Assembly (NCBI GenBank): GCA_025964715.1
Contig: JAOPYH010000340.1
Span: 1 to 61,359 of the forward strand
Length of the DNA: 61,359 nt
Direction of reading: 5' to 3'
From: Streptosporangiaceae bacterium
GTDB lineage: Bacteria > Actinomycetota > Actinomycetes > Streptosporangiales > Streptosporangiaceae
The translations under genes were made by a program, and so were the position numbers. Every line of letters starts with the position of its first letter. Within the stretch, counting starts at the first letter, position 1. Below are positions 25,023 through 33,543 of the stretch, piece after piece. The notes under the pieces are model-generated. The model saw only the letters and a program-made list of their open reading frames with translations. It did not search any database and was not told the origin of the DNA.

Positions 25023-26066
25023 TCAGAACTCCCTGCTTGGCTGACGAATCGTTGTGAGGGTGTCTCCGGCGACGAGCTCACACGGCAAGAGCTCCTGCGG
25101 GGCCCCTTGTCCGCGCTCCATCAGCTCCGTGAGGACCTGTACGGAGCGATGGCCCATCTGGCGGCGCGGGATCCGGAACCCGGTGAAGACCACGTCCAGG
25201 TCGCCCGCGCGCGGCGGGGTCCCGAGCGAGAGGATCGACAGGTCCTCCGGGATCGTCAGACCCCCGGCCCGGGCCGCGTCCAGGATCGCCACGGCCTGCC
25301 CGGGATCCTCGGCGAACACGGCCGTCACGCGCTGCGCGGCCAGTTCGCGCAGCAGGCCTGCCGGACCGCCGGCGGGGACCAGCACATGGATCCCCTCGAC
25401 GCCCATGGCCGCCACCGCCTGACGGAAGCCACGCAGCCGGTCGGCCTGTGATTCGGCGGTGCCCACCCCCACGTAGCCGAGCCGGCGATGACCGAGCGCC
25501 ACCGCACGCTCGACCAGCTCGCGGACGGCGGACGGATAGTCGGCGCCGACGTACGGCACCGGCCCTCCGGCGTCGTCGCGGCGGCCGACCGAGACGAAGG
25601 GGACACCCTCCGCCAGCAGCCGGGTCAGGTCATCCCGGTCGACGGAGCGGCCGAGCAGCAGGCAGCCATCGGCCAGGCGCACCCTGCTGTCCTCGTTGAA
25701 GATGCGCCGCCGCCCTCCGTCCGTGGTCCTCGCACTGGTGAAGAGCAGCAGGTCACTGCCGACCTCCTCGGCGCAGGCCTCGATGCCGAGCAGGAACGGG
25801 TGATAGAAGTCCACGCTCCTGCTCGGGAACACGGCCTCGTAGGTGAAGACCCCGAGGATCCGGTTGCGCCGGTCCGCGAGGCGGCGGGCCACCGGGTCGG
25901 CGACGTATCCGGTCTCCCGGATCACCTGCATGACCCGCTCGCGGGTCTCCTGGGCGATCCGCACCTCGGCGTCCGTCCGGTTGTTGAGCACGAGCGAGAC
26001 CGTGGTCTGGCTGACGCCTGCCATCCGGGCGATGTCCTGCTGGGTGAGCCGGCGACGAGGGCTGGT
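25023..26066 (-). CDS. LacI-family transcriptional repressor
   Basis: Read from GTG 26066, the protein has 347 aa, the normal LacI length. RRLTQQDIARMAGVSQTTVS then LVLNNR is a complete LacI headpiece and hinge. LGVFTYEAVFPSR begins the periplasmic-binding-protein-like sensor domain, and VGADYPSAVRELVERAVALG with HRRLGYVGVG lies in its core. The alternative ATG at 26102 lies inside a perfect palindrome (26093-26104) that looks like the operator, so the downstream GTG is preferred. First in the operon, it probably represses itself and the transporter until the imported sugar binds. Confidence 0.92.
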   Translation of the reverse strand, partial: TSPRRRLTQQDIARMAGVSQTTVSLVLNNRTDAEVRIAQETRERVMQVIRETGYVADPVARRLADRRNRILGVFTYEAVFPSRSVDFYHPFLLGIEACAEEVGSDLLLFTSARTTDGGRRRIFNEDSRVRLADGCLLLGRSVDRDDLTRLLAEGVPFVSVGRRDDAGGPVPYVGADYPSAVRELVERAVALGHRRLGYVGVGTAESQADRLRGFRQAVAAMGVEGIHVLVPAGGPAGLLRELAAQRVTAVFAEDPGQAVAILDAARAGGLTIPEDLSILSLGTPPRAGDLDVVFTGFRIPRRQMGHRSVQVLTELMERGQGAPQELLPCELVAGDTLTTIRQPSREF

Positions 26067-26092
26067 CACGTTACGTAGTGTCCTGTCGGTGA

Positions 26093-26104
26093 TAATGCGC
26101 ATTA
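26093..26104. promoter_or_regulatory. Perfect palindrome upstream of lacI (candidate operator 1)
   Basis: TAATGCGCATTA is a perfect 12-bp palindrome with CpG at its centre, the hallmark of LacI-family operators. It lies 27 bases before the chosen GTG start and is followed by GCA, as in the second site at 26191. Confidence 0.75.
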
Positions 26105-26190
26105 GCAGCAAGCGATCTTTATCCTGCAAGTAACCGCTGACCCAGGTCAACCGCTGCCGTCGGAAGATTCCTAGTAAAAGATCCTCTTGA

Positions 26191-26202
26191 TAATACGTAT
26201 TA
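26191..26202. promoter_or_regulatory. Perfect palindrome further upstream (candidate operator 2)
   Basis: TAATACGTATTA is a perfect 12-bp palindrome with a central CG, sharing GATAAT..CG..ATTAGCA with the site at 26093. The centres are 98 bp apart, compatible with DNA looping by a tetramer or two dimers. The region between them is AT-rich and probably holds the operon promoter. Confidence 0.75.
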
Positions 26203-26291
26203 GCACCCGGACAAGCAAAACGCGGGCAAGGAGCCGACAAGCTGAGGGCTCCCCGCCGGGGTCACGGACAGTGGTGGACGGACAGTGGTGG

Positions 26292-26735
26292 CTAGCCGCG
26301 CGGAAGCTTCACCACGGTGACGAAGAAGTCGTCGATCTGCCGTACCACCTGGATGAACTGGTCGAAGTCGACCGGTTTGGTGACGTAGGCATTGGCGTGC
26401 AGGTCGTAGCTGTGCAGGATGTCCTCATCGGCCTCAGAGGTCGTCAGGACCACCACCGGGATGGACCGCAGCTCCGGGTCGGCCTTGATCTCCTCGAGCA
26501 CCTCTCGTCCGTCCTTACGGGGCAGGTTGAGGTCGAGCAGCATAAGGTCCGGGCGCGCGGCGTCGGCGAAGCGGCCCTGGCGGCGCAGGTACTGCGTGGC
26601 CTCCTCCCCGTCGCAGACGACGGACAGGTTGTTCTGGACCTTGTTGTCGGCGAACGCCTCCTTGGTGAGGAGCACGTCGCCCGGGTCGTCCTCGACCAGG
26701 AGGACTTCGATGGGGCGCGGCGCGTTATGCGTCAT
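26292..26735 (-). CDS. Single-domain response regulator (Rcp1-like)
   Basis: This 147-aa protein is only a receiver domain. [20 protein letters not shown] gives the acidic pocket, Asp68 in [13 protein letters not shown] is the phosphorylation site, and Lys120 in [13 protein letters not shown] completes the active site. VEDDPGD..L and the long [18 protein letters not shown] loop are typical of CheY-like regulators paired with phytochrome or CHASE-type kinases. Its ATG lies inside the last codons of the sensor kinase (11-base overlap), so the two are translated together. Without an output domain it probably acts as a phosphate relay or protein-interaction switch. Confidence 0.92.
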   Translation of the reverse strand: MTHNAPRPIEVLLVEDDPGDVLLTKEAFADNKVQNNLSVVCDGEEATQYLRRQGRFADAARPDLMLLDLNLPRKDGREVLEEIKADPELRSIPVVVLTTSEADEDILHSYDLHANAYVTKPVDFDQFIQVVRQIDDFFVTVVKLPRG

Positions 26736-28362
26736 TGGTCTCTCCGGTCGGAAGGGTCCAGCGGATGGTGGTGCCCGGACGCTCGCCGTCCTGGTCGGTG
26801 TCGCTCTCGCGGGCGGCGTCGCTCTCGGTGTCCAGCCAGATCCGGCCGCCATGGTGCTCGACGATCTTCTTGCACATGGCCAGCCCGATTCCCGTACCGG
26901 TGTAGACGTCCTGCGGGTGCAGCCGCTGGAAGATCAGGAAGATGCGGTCACGGTATTTGGCGTCGATCCCGATGCCGTTGTCGGTGCAGGAGAACTCCCA
27001 CATCGCCCCGTCCCTGCGGACGCCGATGTGCACGCGCGGCGCGGCGTCTCCATGGAACTTGATCGCGTTCCCGAGGACGTTCTGCAGCAGCTGGGTGAGC
27101 TGGGTCTTGTCCCCGGGCAACTCTGGGAGCTCGTCCCAGGTCACCTCCGCGCCGGTCTCCTCGCGCAGCTGGGAGAGGCTGTAGAGGGCCCGGTCCATGA
27201 CCGTCCGCATGGCGAGCGACTCCTCCCGGCGGTCGTGGCGGCCGACCCGGGAGAAGTTGAGGAGGTCGTTGATGAGCGCCTGCATGCGCTTGGCGCCGTC
27301 GACGGCGAAGTTGATGTACTGCCGTCCCCGGTCGTCCAGCTCGTCCCCGTACTTGCGCTCGAGCATCTGACAGAAGCTCGCCACCTTGCGCAGCGGCTCC
27401 TGCAGGTCGTGGCTGGCGACGTAGGCGAACTGCTCGAGCTCGGCGTTCGAGCGGCGCAGCTCGGTGGTCTGCTCGTCGAGCATGCGGCGGGCCTCGGAGG
27501 TGAAGCGCCACTCCTCCATGATCCGGTGCCGCATGCCGTCGACGATCGCGGCCAGTTCGACGAACTCGGCTGCTCCCCTGATGTCCAAGGGGTGCGCGAA
27601 GTCACCTTGGGCCACGGCCCGCACGTTGGAGGTGAGCTCCGACAGGGGCCGTAGCACGGCCCGGCGGATCAGGAGGGCCAGCGCGAGCGAGGCCAGCACG
27701 ATCATCACCGCGACCGCCAGGAGCGACCAGAAGACGTTGCCGACGCGGTCCTGCAGCCGCCCGCCGAACGCGGTGTGCAAGGCCATCAGGTCCCGCTGCA
27801 GGGTGACGTTCTGCGTTCGTATCGCGTCGAACAGCTGATCACCACCGGCCGGCCTCTTCGCCATCGCGAGCGGATCGGCATAGCCCGCCCGCCAGGCGCC
27901 GGCCGCCGCGTCGAGCCGCTCGATGTCCGTGACAGCTCGCTGCGAGCCAGGCACGCGGGCGAGCATGCGGCGCATGGTCGCGGAGATGCGGGCCTCTTCG
28001 GCGGCCATCTGGCGGTAGGTCGCCAGGTGAGCTGGGCTCCCCGAGGTCGCGTACTGGCGGATCGCCGTGTCCTGGCCGCCCATCGAGCTGCTCAGCTGCA
28101 CCTGCATGAGCGCGACCGGGTCCACTCTGCCGGTGAGCATCTGGCGGGCGCGGTTCTGCTGGTAGATCGCCGTACCGGCCTGGGCCAGGGATGCGACCAG
28201 CAGAAGCGCCAGCAGAAACCCGCCGAGGCCGAACCACTGACCGATCCGCACCCGGTTCAGCCGGCCGGCCGCCTTCGAGGGGATGACCGGCGCGAGTACG
28301 GGCGGCCCGGCGGGAACGGGGATTCGACCGGCGTCGCCGGCCGCGGTCTCGTCGGTGGTCAT
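26725..28362 (-). CDS. Membrane sensor histidine kinase (CHASE3-like, HAMP, HisKA, HATPase)
   Basis: The 545-aa protein has helices at about 44-66 and 211-233 flanking a helical extracytoplasmic region that looks like CHASE3/nitrate-sensor four-helix input ([20 protein letters not shown]). HAMP ([20 protein letters not shown]) and a coiled coil lead to the phospho-acceptor His318 in [17 protein letters not shown]. The ATPase domain has [12 protein letters not shown] (N box), CTDNGIGID (G1) and [18 protein letters not shown] (G2). '[11 protein letters not shown]' is typical of kinases that pair with Rcp1-like regulators. It is sandwiched by overlap between the phosphatase and the receiver protein. 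Confidence 0.93.
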   Translation of the reverse strand: MTTDETAAGDAGRIPVPAGPPVLAPVIPSKAAGRLNRVRIGQWFGLGGFLLALLLVASLAQAGTAIYQQNRARQMLTGRVDPVALMQVQLSSSMGGQDTAIRQYATSGSPAHLATYRQMAAEEARISATMRRMLARVPGSQRAVTDIERLDAAAGAWRAGYADPLAMAKRPAGGDQLFDAIRTQNVTLQRDLMALHTAFGGRLQDRVGNVFWSLLAVAVMIVLASLALALLIRRAVLRPLSELTSNVRAVAQGDFAHPLDIRGAAEFVELAAIVDGMRHRIMEEWRFTSEARRMLDEQTTELRRSNAELEQFAYVASHDLQEPLRKVASFCQMLERKYGDELDDRGRQYINFAVDGAKRMQALINDLLNFSRVGRHDRREESLAMRTVMDRALYSLSQLREETGAEVTWDELPELPGDKTQLTQLLQNVLGNAIKFHGDAAPRVHIGVRRDGAMWEFSCTDNGIGIDAKYRDRIFLIFQRLHPQDVYTGTGIGLAMCKKIVEHHGGRIWLDTESDAARESDTDQDGERPGTTIRWTLPTGETNDA

Positions 28363-29570
28363 CAGGCGGACTCCCGGGACAGCAGCAGAATCGCCAGGTC
28401 GTCGGCGAGGACACCGCCGTTGAGCGCCTCGACCTCGGCGACGAGAGAGTCGATCAGCCGGCTGCCTGACTCACCTCGCACGCCGGCCTGCCGGGTGAGG
28501 TCCACCAGGCCCTCGGTGTCGAGCCGCCGGCTGCCTTCGCCGACACGGCCTTCGATGAGGCCGTCGGTGTAGAGCATCAGCCCCCAGGAGCCGTCGAGCT
28601 CGATGCGGGTCGCGGGCCATTCCGCACCGGGGACCAGACCGAGAGCGGGCCCGCACGGGTCGTCGGGGAGCGCGTCCACGCCGGCCTCGGTGAACAGCAG
28701 CGGGCGCGGATGACCGGCGCGGTACATCCGGGCCCACTCCCGGGACGGGTCGATAGTGATCATGCACAGGGTCGTGAAGATCTCATCCGACCACCGCTCC
28801 ACCGACAGCACCCTGTCGAGCGTGCACAGGAGCGGCTCACCGGTCTGCCCGGCCAGCACGAGCGTGCGCCAGGCCATGCGGAGCCGCACACCGAGCGACG
28901 CCTCGTCGGCACCGTGGCCGCTGACGTCGCCGATCACCAGATGAACCGCCCCGTCGGGGGTCTGCACGGTGTCGTAGAAATCGCCGCCGAGGAGCGCCCG
29001 TTGCCGGCCGGGCTGGTAACGCGTGTGATGGCGGAGCCGGTCGTCGTCGATCAACGGGACCGGGAGCAGCCCCCGCTCCAGGCGTACGTTCTCGCGGCCG
29101 AGGATCCGGGCCTCGACCAGCTCCCGTTCGGACTCGTCGGCACGCTTGCGCTCGATCGCATAGCGGATCGCGCGCTGCAGGAGCGGCGCGTCCACCTCCT
29201 GCTTGACGAGATAGTCCTGCGCGCCCGCGGCCACGGCCGAAACCCCCACGTGGGCGTCGCGCAGGCCCGTCAGCACCAGCACCGCGGCACGCGGTGCCAT
29301 GGTCAGCACCTCACGCAGCATGTCCAGCCCGTTGCCGTCGGGCAGGGACAGGTCCGCGAGGACGCACCGCGCGGCACTCGCTCCGGTGGTGAGAAGCCGG
29401 CGCGCCTCGGCCAGACTGCGCGCCACCGTGATCCGCACATCAAGATCACTATCGGCGAGGAACTCTTCCACCAGGAACGCGTCGCCGGGGTCATCCTCTA
29501 TCAGCAACAGCTCGAGCGACTGACCCTTGCTCGAGACGGCGCGAGGTAGCGCTCGGCTGACCGTGCTCAA
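28362..29570 (-). CDS. Receiver domain fused to PP2C/SpoIIE phosphatase
   Basis: Residues about 19-140 (LELLLIEDDPGDAFLVEEFL; phospho-acceptor near residue 73 in VLADLSLPDGNG; LVKQE replacing the usual TKP) form a receiver domain. Residues about 190-400 form a SpoIIE-type PP2C phosphatase with LGGDFYDTVQTPDG, HLVIGDVSGHGADEA and a C-terminal VLADDLAILLLSRES, which carry the metal-binding Asp and Gly residues. The start is uncertain: a TTG at 29570 is chosen, as no ATG or GTG lies close to the receiver. Its TGA overlaps the kinase ATG (TGATG). It probably dephosphorylates an anti-anti-sigma factor, linking the kinase to a stress sigma pathway. Confidence 0.88.
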   Translation of the reverse strand: MSTVSRALPRAVSSKGQSLELLLIEDDPGDAFLVEEFLADSDLDVRITVARSLAEARRLLTTGASAARCVLADLSLPDGNGLDMLREVLTMAPRAAVLVLTGLRDAHVGVSAVAAGAQDYLVKQEVDAPLLQRAIRYAIERKRADESERELVEARILGRENVRLERGLLPVPLIDDDRLRHHTRYQPGRQRALLGGDFYDTVQTPDGAVHLVIGDVSGHGADEASLGVRLRMAWRTLVLAGQTGEPLLCTLDRVLSVERWSDEIFTTLCMITIDPSREWARMYRAGHPRPLLFTEAGVDALPDDPCGPALGLVPGAEWPATRIELDGSWGLMLYTDGLIEGRVGEGSRRLDTEGLVDLTRQAGVRGESGSRLIDSLVAEVEALNGGVLADDLAILLLSRESA

Positions 29571-29891
29571 ATGTGATCGAGCCTTTCGTGGGGGTGTGAA
29601 GCGCTCCGCTGTGTTCGCCAGGGATCGGCCAGCTCGGGTCGCGGAGCACCAGAGGCGAGGGTAGCGCTCAACCGCCGCCTCCACAGGCAAACGGACAAAG
29701 CGCCTATATCACCGCGTCGCCACCCTATCGCCGGTCCTCGCCAGCCTTGCCATGCGCCTGAGCCACGGCGTGCTGGTGTTGCAGTAGAGAACTCCCACGA
29801 TACCGCCGTCATTTGCCATGCGACAACTATCGCTGCCCGCGACGGCTCCGTTTCACACGGTTCGCCGGCCCGGAGCGACACCTAGGGGGTC
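29571..29891. other. Intergenic stretch upstream of the phosphatase operon
   Basis: About 320 bases with no gene. It must hold the promoter of the leftward phosphatase-kinase operon and the end of marR. GC is lower between 29690 and 29800. No clear operator, terminator hairpin or small gene was recognised. Confidence 0.4.
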
Positions 29892-30383
29892 TCAGGCCGG
29901 CCGAGGCTGCGCCCGGTGCTCCGCCGTGGCGGCCTGCCGGTGCTGCGCCGTGGCGGCATGGAAGTGCGCGAGCCCGGTCAGCAGGGCGGTACGCGAGCCC
30001 GGTGACATGACCGACAGAGTCCGTACGAGATCCTCGCGACGGTCGCGCCGGACCCGGTCGAGGAGGGCCCGGCCGTCATGGCTCAGCCGGAGAGTGATCT
30101 CGCGACGGCTCGGCCCGGGGTCGCGCACCAGCAGACCCGCGGACTGCAACCTGTCACACAGGCGGCTGGCCGACGGCGATGAGGCGTCCAGCTCGGCGGC
30201 CAGACCACTGACGTTGACACTGTCGCGGCGTTCGACGATGAAGAGCACCCGCAGCTGGGTGGCCGGCAACGGCGTGGCCGGCACATGCTGGGCACGGCCC
30301 CATACGTCCGTGAACGTCGGCGCGAACTCGTCGATGGCAGCGGCCAGCTCGGCCAGCTGCGACGGCTCATTCACGGCGTCCAT
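29892..30383 (-). CDS. MarR-family transcriptional regulator
   Basis: The 163-aa protein contains the MarR winged helix at residues about 45-110: LPATQLRVLFIVERRDSVNV, LAAELDASSPSASRLCDRL then LLVRDPGPSRREITLRLSHD, where the wing carries RR..I.LRLS. Helices at both ends would form the dimer interface. Start at ATG 30383 (MDAVNEPSQ) is chosen over 30401. The C-terminus contains a near-duplicated segment (HAATAQHRQAATAEHRAQ) from a direct repeat in the DNA. No operator could be recognised, and the target genes are unknown. It is separated from the DsbA-like gene by 190 bases. Confidence 0.9.
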   Translation of the reverse strand: MDAVNEPSQLAELAAAIDEFAPTFTDVWGRAQHVPATPLPATQLRVLFIVERRDSVNVSGLAAELDASSPSASRLCDRLQSAGLLVRDPGPSRREITLRLSHDGRALLDRVRRDRREDLVRTLSVMSPGSRTALLTGLAHFHAATAQHRQAATAEHRAQPRPA

Positions 30384-30577
30384 AGCACTACTGTTCCACA
30401 CGAGACCCGCTCGGCGCCTGCCCGCACCGGCGCCGCCCAGTCCCAGGGTTCAGTGCGCGGCCCAGCAGACATGTACCGGCGCATTCGCCGCCGCGATCGC
30501 CACCGCGGGGGCTCCGAGGCGGCGACGACGCCGTCATCCTCTGCCTCGACCGGATGGGCCAGCCCGGCGCGTAGGGA

Positions 30578-31243
30578 TCACGGCGCGGAGGCGGCGGCGG
30601 CGACGGCCGCGACGATCGTCTGCGGGTTGGCGGGCACGGGGACGCCCTGGACGAAAACCGTCGGCGTGGCCGCGACACCCTGGGTCAGCGCGCGCTCGGT
30701 CACGTACTGGGCCCAGGGGAGGTACGTCGCATTGCGAATGCACCGGGCGAAATCGGGCTCGGGAAGTCCCGCGATCTCACCGAGCTGGATCAGCTCGTCG
30801 TCACTGAGACCCGGTCCTCCCTCGGGAGGCTGATGGGCGAAGAGCTCGTGGGCGTACTGGACGAATCTCTCCCCGTCCGCGGCGCAGCCCGAGGCCGCCG
30901 CCGCACGGGAGGAGTACCGGGTCGTCGAGAGCTCGTCGAGGAAGCCCATCGGGTGGTACACCAGGCTGATCAGGTCCTCGGCCACGATCTCGCCGAGTAT
31001 GGGACCGGCTGCCTGCTCGAACCGGCGGCAGAACGGGCAGAGGAAGTCGATGTAGGCGTCCACCCTGACCGGTCCCCGGCCGGCGACGATGCCGTCGCCC
31101 TCGGCGTTGGCCCCCGCCGGGATGCGGGTCGGCAGTTCGCCTCCCGTGGCGAAGTCGTCGCGCCCCACGCCGGCGAGGACCGCCACCGCCAGCGCGGCCA
31201 GCGGCACACCCGCACGGCGTCGCGATCTCGTAGCCCTGTTCAT
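30578..31243 (-). CDS. Secreted DsbA-like thiol oxidoreductase
   Basis: The 221-aa product begins with a basic stretch and a hydrophobic signal (AGVPLAALAVAVLAGVG), so it is exported or membrane-anchored. The thioredoxin fold has the redox pair C69-P-F-C72 in VDAYIDFLCPFCRRFEQ and the cis-proline loop GVAATPTVFVQG. The helical insertion carries two more Cys (SGCAADGERF and FARCIRNA). This architecture is the DsbA-like family common in actinobacteria, which forms disulfides in secreted proteins. The ATG has GAGGAGG upstream. It is a stand-alone gene between marR and ridA; no VKOR or DsbB partner is visible. Confidence 0.92.
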   Translation of the reverse strand: MNRATRSRRRAGVPLAALAVAVLAGVGRDDFATGGELPTRIPAGANAEGDGIVAGRGPVRVDAYIDFLCPFCRRFEQAAGPILGEIVAEDLISLVYHPMGFLDELSTTRYSSRAAAASGCAADGERFVQYAHELFAHQPPEGGPGLSDDELIQLGEIAGLPEPDFARCIRNATYLPWAQYVTERALTQGVAATPTVFVQGVPVPANPQTIVAAVAAAASAP

Positions 31244-31299
31244 GACATCCTCCTCAGCCGCGTGGAGCGGTTGAAAGAGTGCTGCCCTTCGGGCCTGCG

Positions 31300-31701
31300 C
31301 TAAACCGAGGCCAGTGCGTCGATCTCCACGAGCATGGTCTCCTGCGGGAGCTCGACGAACACCGTGGTCCGGCAGGGCAGGACGCCGCTGGGGCAGTTGT
31401 CCTTGACGAACTCCCCGTACACCTCGTTCATCGCCGCGAAGTCCTCGCGCTTGGTCAGATAGACGCGGAACATCACCACGTCCTCCACGCTCGCGCCGCC
31501 GGCGGTCAGGATCGCCTTGACGTTCTCGAGCGTGCGCCGGGTCTGCGCCTTCACGTCCCCGGGGTGCACGTAATCTCCCGTGGCGGGGTCCTGCGGGCCC
31601 TGACCGGACACCTGCAGCAGCGGCCCCTTGCGAATGCCCTGGGAGAACACCCAGGCCGGCGCGGGCGCTCCGGCGGTACGAACCTCGGTCTTGTCAGCCA
31701 T
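31300..31701 (-). CDS. RidA-family enamine/imine deaminase
   Basis: From ATG 31701 the product is 133 aa, the family length. GPLLQVSGQGPQDPATGDYV, QTRRTLENVKAILTAGGAS, VYLTKREDFAAMNEVYGEF and CRTTVFVELPQETMLVEIDA form the complete RidA (YjgF) fold. The Arg of PCRTTV is the catalytic residue that binds the carboxylate, and the last strand carries the acidic IEIDA-like ending. RidA proteins hydrolyse the reactive 2-aminoacrylate-type products of PLP dehydratases. Its gene overlaps the iclR stop by eight bases, in the operon with the kinase and divergent from the PLP dehydratase, so it probably works on that enzyme's product. Confidence 0.94.
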   Translation of the reverse strand: MADKTEVRTAGAPAPAWVFSQGIRKGPLLQVSGQGPQDPATGDYVHPGDVKAQTRRTLENVKAILTAGGASVEDVVMFRVYLTKREDFAAMNEVYGEFVKDNCPSGVLPCRTTVFVELPQETMLVEIDALASV

Positions 31702-32452
31702 GGGACTTCCCTTCGATGAAACCGCAGTCAGCGGAGATGGCGCGCACGGTCTCCAGCAGCTCGGGCAGCAGCTCGAGCACCTGGTCGCGATCGAGCACGA
31801 CATGGGGTACGGACAGTGAGGCGGCCGCGGCCACGCCGCCACTGGCGTCGCGGATGGGAGCGGCGACGCAGGTGATGAAGGCCTCGTGCTCGGCGTCGTC
31901 GAGGGCATAGCCCTGATCGGCGACACCGGCCAGCTCGGCCATCAGGGCCTGCGGAGTCGTGATGGTGTTGCCGGTGAAGGACGTGTAGTCGATCGTCTCG
32001 GCGATCCGCCGCCGCTCCGCCTCGGGCAGGTCGGCCAGCAGCACCTTGGCGATGGCCGTGCAGTGCAGCGGCATCCGCAGGCCGATCCTGGAGTACATCC
32101 GGATCGGATGTCTGGAGTCGTATTTATCCAGGTAGACGACCTCGCCGCCCTCGTAGACCCCGAGGTGCACCGTCTGTCCCGTGGCCCGGTTGAGCCGGGC
32201 CAGATGAGGGGTCGCCATGCCGCGGATCTCGCGCTGTTCGAGTGCCGAGCCGGCCAGGCCGAACATCCGGGCGCCGAGGTGGTAGCGGTGGGAGCCGTCC
32301 CGGTAGACGAACCCCTCCTCCTCGAGGGTGCGCAGGAGCCGGAGCACAGTGGTCTTGTGCACCTCTATCGTGGCGGCCAGCTCGTCCAGCGACCGCGGAC
32401 CTTCACCGAGGTCGATGAGGATGCGCAGGGCCCGGCCGACACTCTGGCTCAC
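31694..32452 (-). CDS. IclR-family transcriptional regulator
   Basis: The 252-aa protein has the IclR winged helix at residues 1-65 (VGRALRILIDLGEGPRSLDE, TVLRLLRTLEEEGFVYRDG) and the ligand domain at 75-250 (HLARLNRATGQTVHLGVYEG, YSRIGLRMPLHCTAIAKVLL, GYALDDAEHEAFITCVAAPI, and SLSVPHVV near the end). The pattern LHCTAIGKA-like plus D.EE....CVA is the IclR effector site and is intact. KdgR, a repressor responding to 2-keto-3-deoxygluconate, is in the same family. It lies between the sugar kinase (4-base overlap) and ridA. It most likely controls both arms of the divergent cluster by the palindromes at 33504-33528. Confidence 0.94.
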   Translation of the reverse strand: MSQSVGRALRILIDLGEGPRSLDELAATIEVHKTTVLRLLRTLEEEGFVYRDGSHRYHLGARMFGLAGSALEQREIRGMATPHLARLNRATGQTVHLGVYEGGEVVYLDKYDSRHPIRMYSRIGLRMPLHCTAIAKVLLADLPEAERRRIAETIDYTSFTGNTITTPQALMAELAGVADQGYALDDAEHEAFITCVAAPIRDASGGVAAAASLSVPHVVLDRDQVLELLPELLETVRAISADCGFIEGKSHG

Positions 32453-33441
32453 AGCGCCTCCCGCACGGGATGGACGCTCATCGTGGCGGTGGCCCAGTCC
32501 CGGGGTGCGGAGTCCAGCAGCGCGTCGACGTCGCGGGCCGGCGGTGGTGCGCCGTGATCGCCGCGCACAGAGAGTGTGGCGGCCGCCATCACGTGGCCGA
32601 GCCGCAGGCTGCGCCGCTGGTCGTACCCTCGCAGGACGCCGGCGAGGTATCCCGCTGCGAAGGCGTCCCCTGCCCCGACCGGCTCGACCACGTCGACGGT
32701 CAGCGGCCGCTCGGCCGTGACGCCGGTACGGTCCATGGCCGTGGCCGGGCGGGCGTCGTCCTTGATCACCAGCGTCGAAGGCCCGGGCAGGAGTGCGCGG
32801 AGCTCCTCAGGGACTCCGGTGCCGAAGACCTCGGCCGCCTCATCCGCGCCGAGCAGCGCGATGTCGGCGGCGTTCAACAGCTCCTGGAGTACGGAAGGAT
32901 CGCGGCCCAGCCACAGCCCGGGTCGCCAGTTCAGGTCGAAGCTCACCAGCCGGCCGGGCCGGCGCCTCCGCAGGATCGCGCGCACCAGCTCGAGCGCGCT
33001 GTCGGAGAGGGCCGCGGTGATGCCGGACAGGTGGATCAGCTCCGCGGCCGCGAACACCGGCCCGGCCACCGGGTCGTCGAGCAGCTCCGGACCGAGGGCG
33101 GCGCCGGCCGAGCCGGTCCGGTAGTAGTGCAACCGGCTCCCCTCGGCGCTCATCTCCTTGACATAGAGCCCGGTCGGGTGGACAGGGTCGATGACCACAG
33201 CGCTGGTGTCGACGCCGTCGGCGGTGAGGTCTCGAATGATCCGGCGGCCGAACCCGTCCGCGCCGACCCGGCCGGCCCACGCGGCCGGGACACCGAGAGC
33301 GGCCAGCCCTCGGGCGACGTTGGCCTCGGCTCCGCCGATGGACTGGTGAAAGGTCGTGACGTCCTCCAGCGGCGCGGCTTGATCGGGCAGCAGCGCCGCC
33401 AGCGACTCACCTACGCAGACCGCAGTCGGCAACCGTCCCAT
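32449..33441 (-). CDS. PfkB-family sugar kinase, 2-keto-3-deoxygluconate-kinase-like
   Basis: The 330-aa ribokinase-fold protein starts at ATG 33441 after GAAAGG. The N-terminal VCVGESLAALLPDQ and GGAEANVARGLAALG (PfkB signature 1) and the C-terminal VVEPVGAGDAFAAGYLAGVL (signature 2, with the catalytic Asp in GAGD) are intact. LIHLSGITAALSDSALE and VSFDLNWRPGLW are typical of the KDG kinase branch. Such enzymes phosphorylate 2-keto-3-deoxygluconate to KDPG, and sometimes fructose or tagatose derivatives. Placed first in an operon with iclR and ridA, opposite a D-amino-acid-type dehydratase, KDG from D-glucosaminate is the most attractive substrate. No KDPG aldolase is in the window. Confidence 0.9.
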   Translation of the reverse strand: MGRLPTAVCVGESLAALLPDQAAPLEDVTTFHQSIGGAEANVARGLAALGVPAAWAGRVGADGFGRRIIRDLTADGVDTSAVVIDPVHPTGLYVKEMSAEGSRLHYYRTGSAGAALGPELLDDPVAGPVFAAAELIHLSGITAALSDSALELVRAILRRRRPGRLVSFDLNWRPGLWLGRDPSVLQELLNAADIALLGADEAAEVFGTGVPEELRALLPGPSTLVIKDDARPATAMDRTGVTAERPLTVDVVEPVGAGDAFAAGYLAGVLRGYDQRRSLRLGHVMAAATLSVRGDHGAPPPARDVDALLDSAPRDWATATMSVHPVREAL

Positions 33442-33503
33442 TTCAACCTTTCTCACCGATTGACGTTTATGGAACAGTGATGCTACAACACGATACACAC
33501 TAC

Positions 33504-33528
33504 GCAACTGGCGTTGCATAGCATGCAA
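33504..33528. promoter_or_regulatory. Overlapping palindromes in the divergent kinase/dehydratase promoter
   Basis: Two inverted repeats overlap: GCAAC-TGGC-GTTGC at 33504-33517 and TTGCAT-AGC-ATGCAA at 33514-33528. The latter has exact 6-bp arms around three bases, the size of a typical IclR half-site pair. The block lies 63-87 bases from the kinase start and 16-40 bases before the dehydratase ATG at 33544, next to its GGAGG. It is the best candidate binding site of the IclR protein encoded at 31694. Confidence 0.7.
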
Positions 33529-33543
33529 TCTTGGAGGTCAGAG

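Noticed and set aside
22617..25451. 944-codon open frame on the plus strand
   Set aside because: It is antisense to the binding protein, flavoprotein and lacI genes, which all have clear family motifs; the frame has none and is rich in Val/Arg/Gly/Asp as expected of a GC-rich shadow.
29918..29965. Direct repeat of CCGCCGTGGCGGC-like units at the end of marR
   Set aside because: It is a small in-frame duplication in the coding C-terminus, not a regulatory or mobile repeat.
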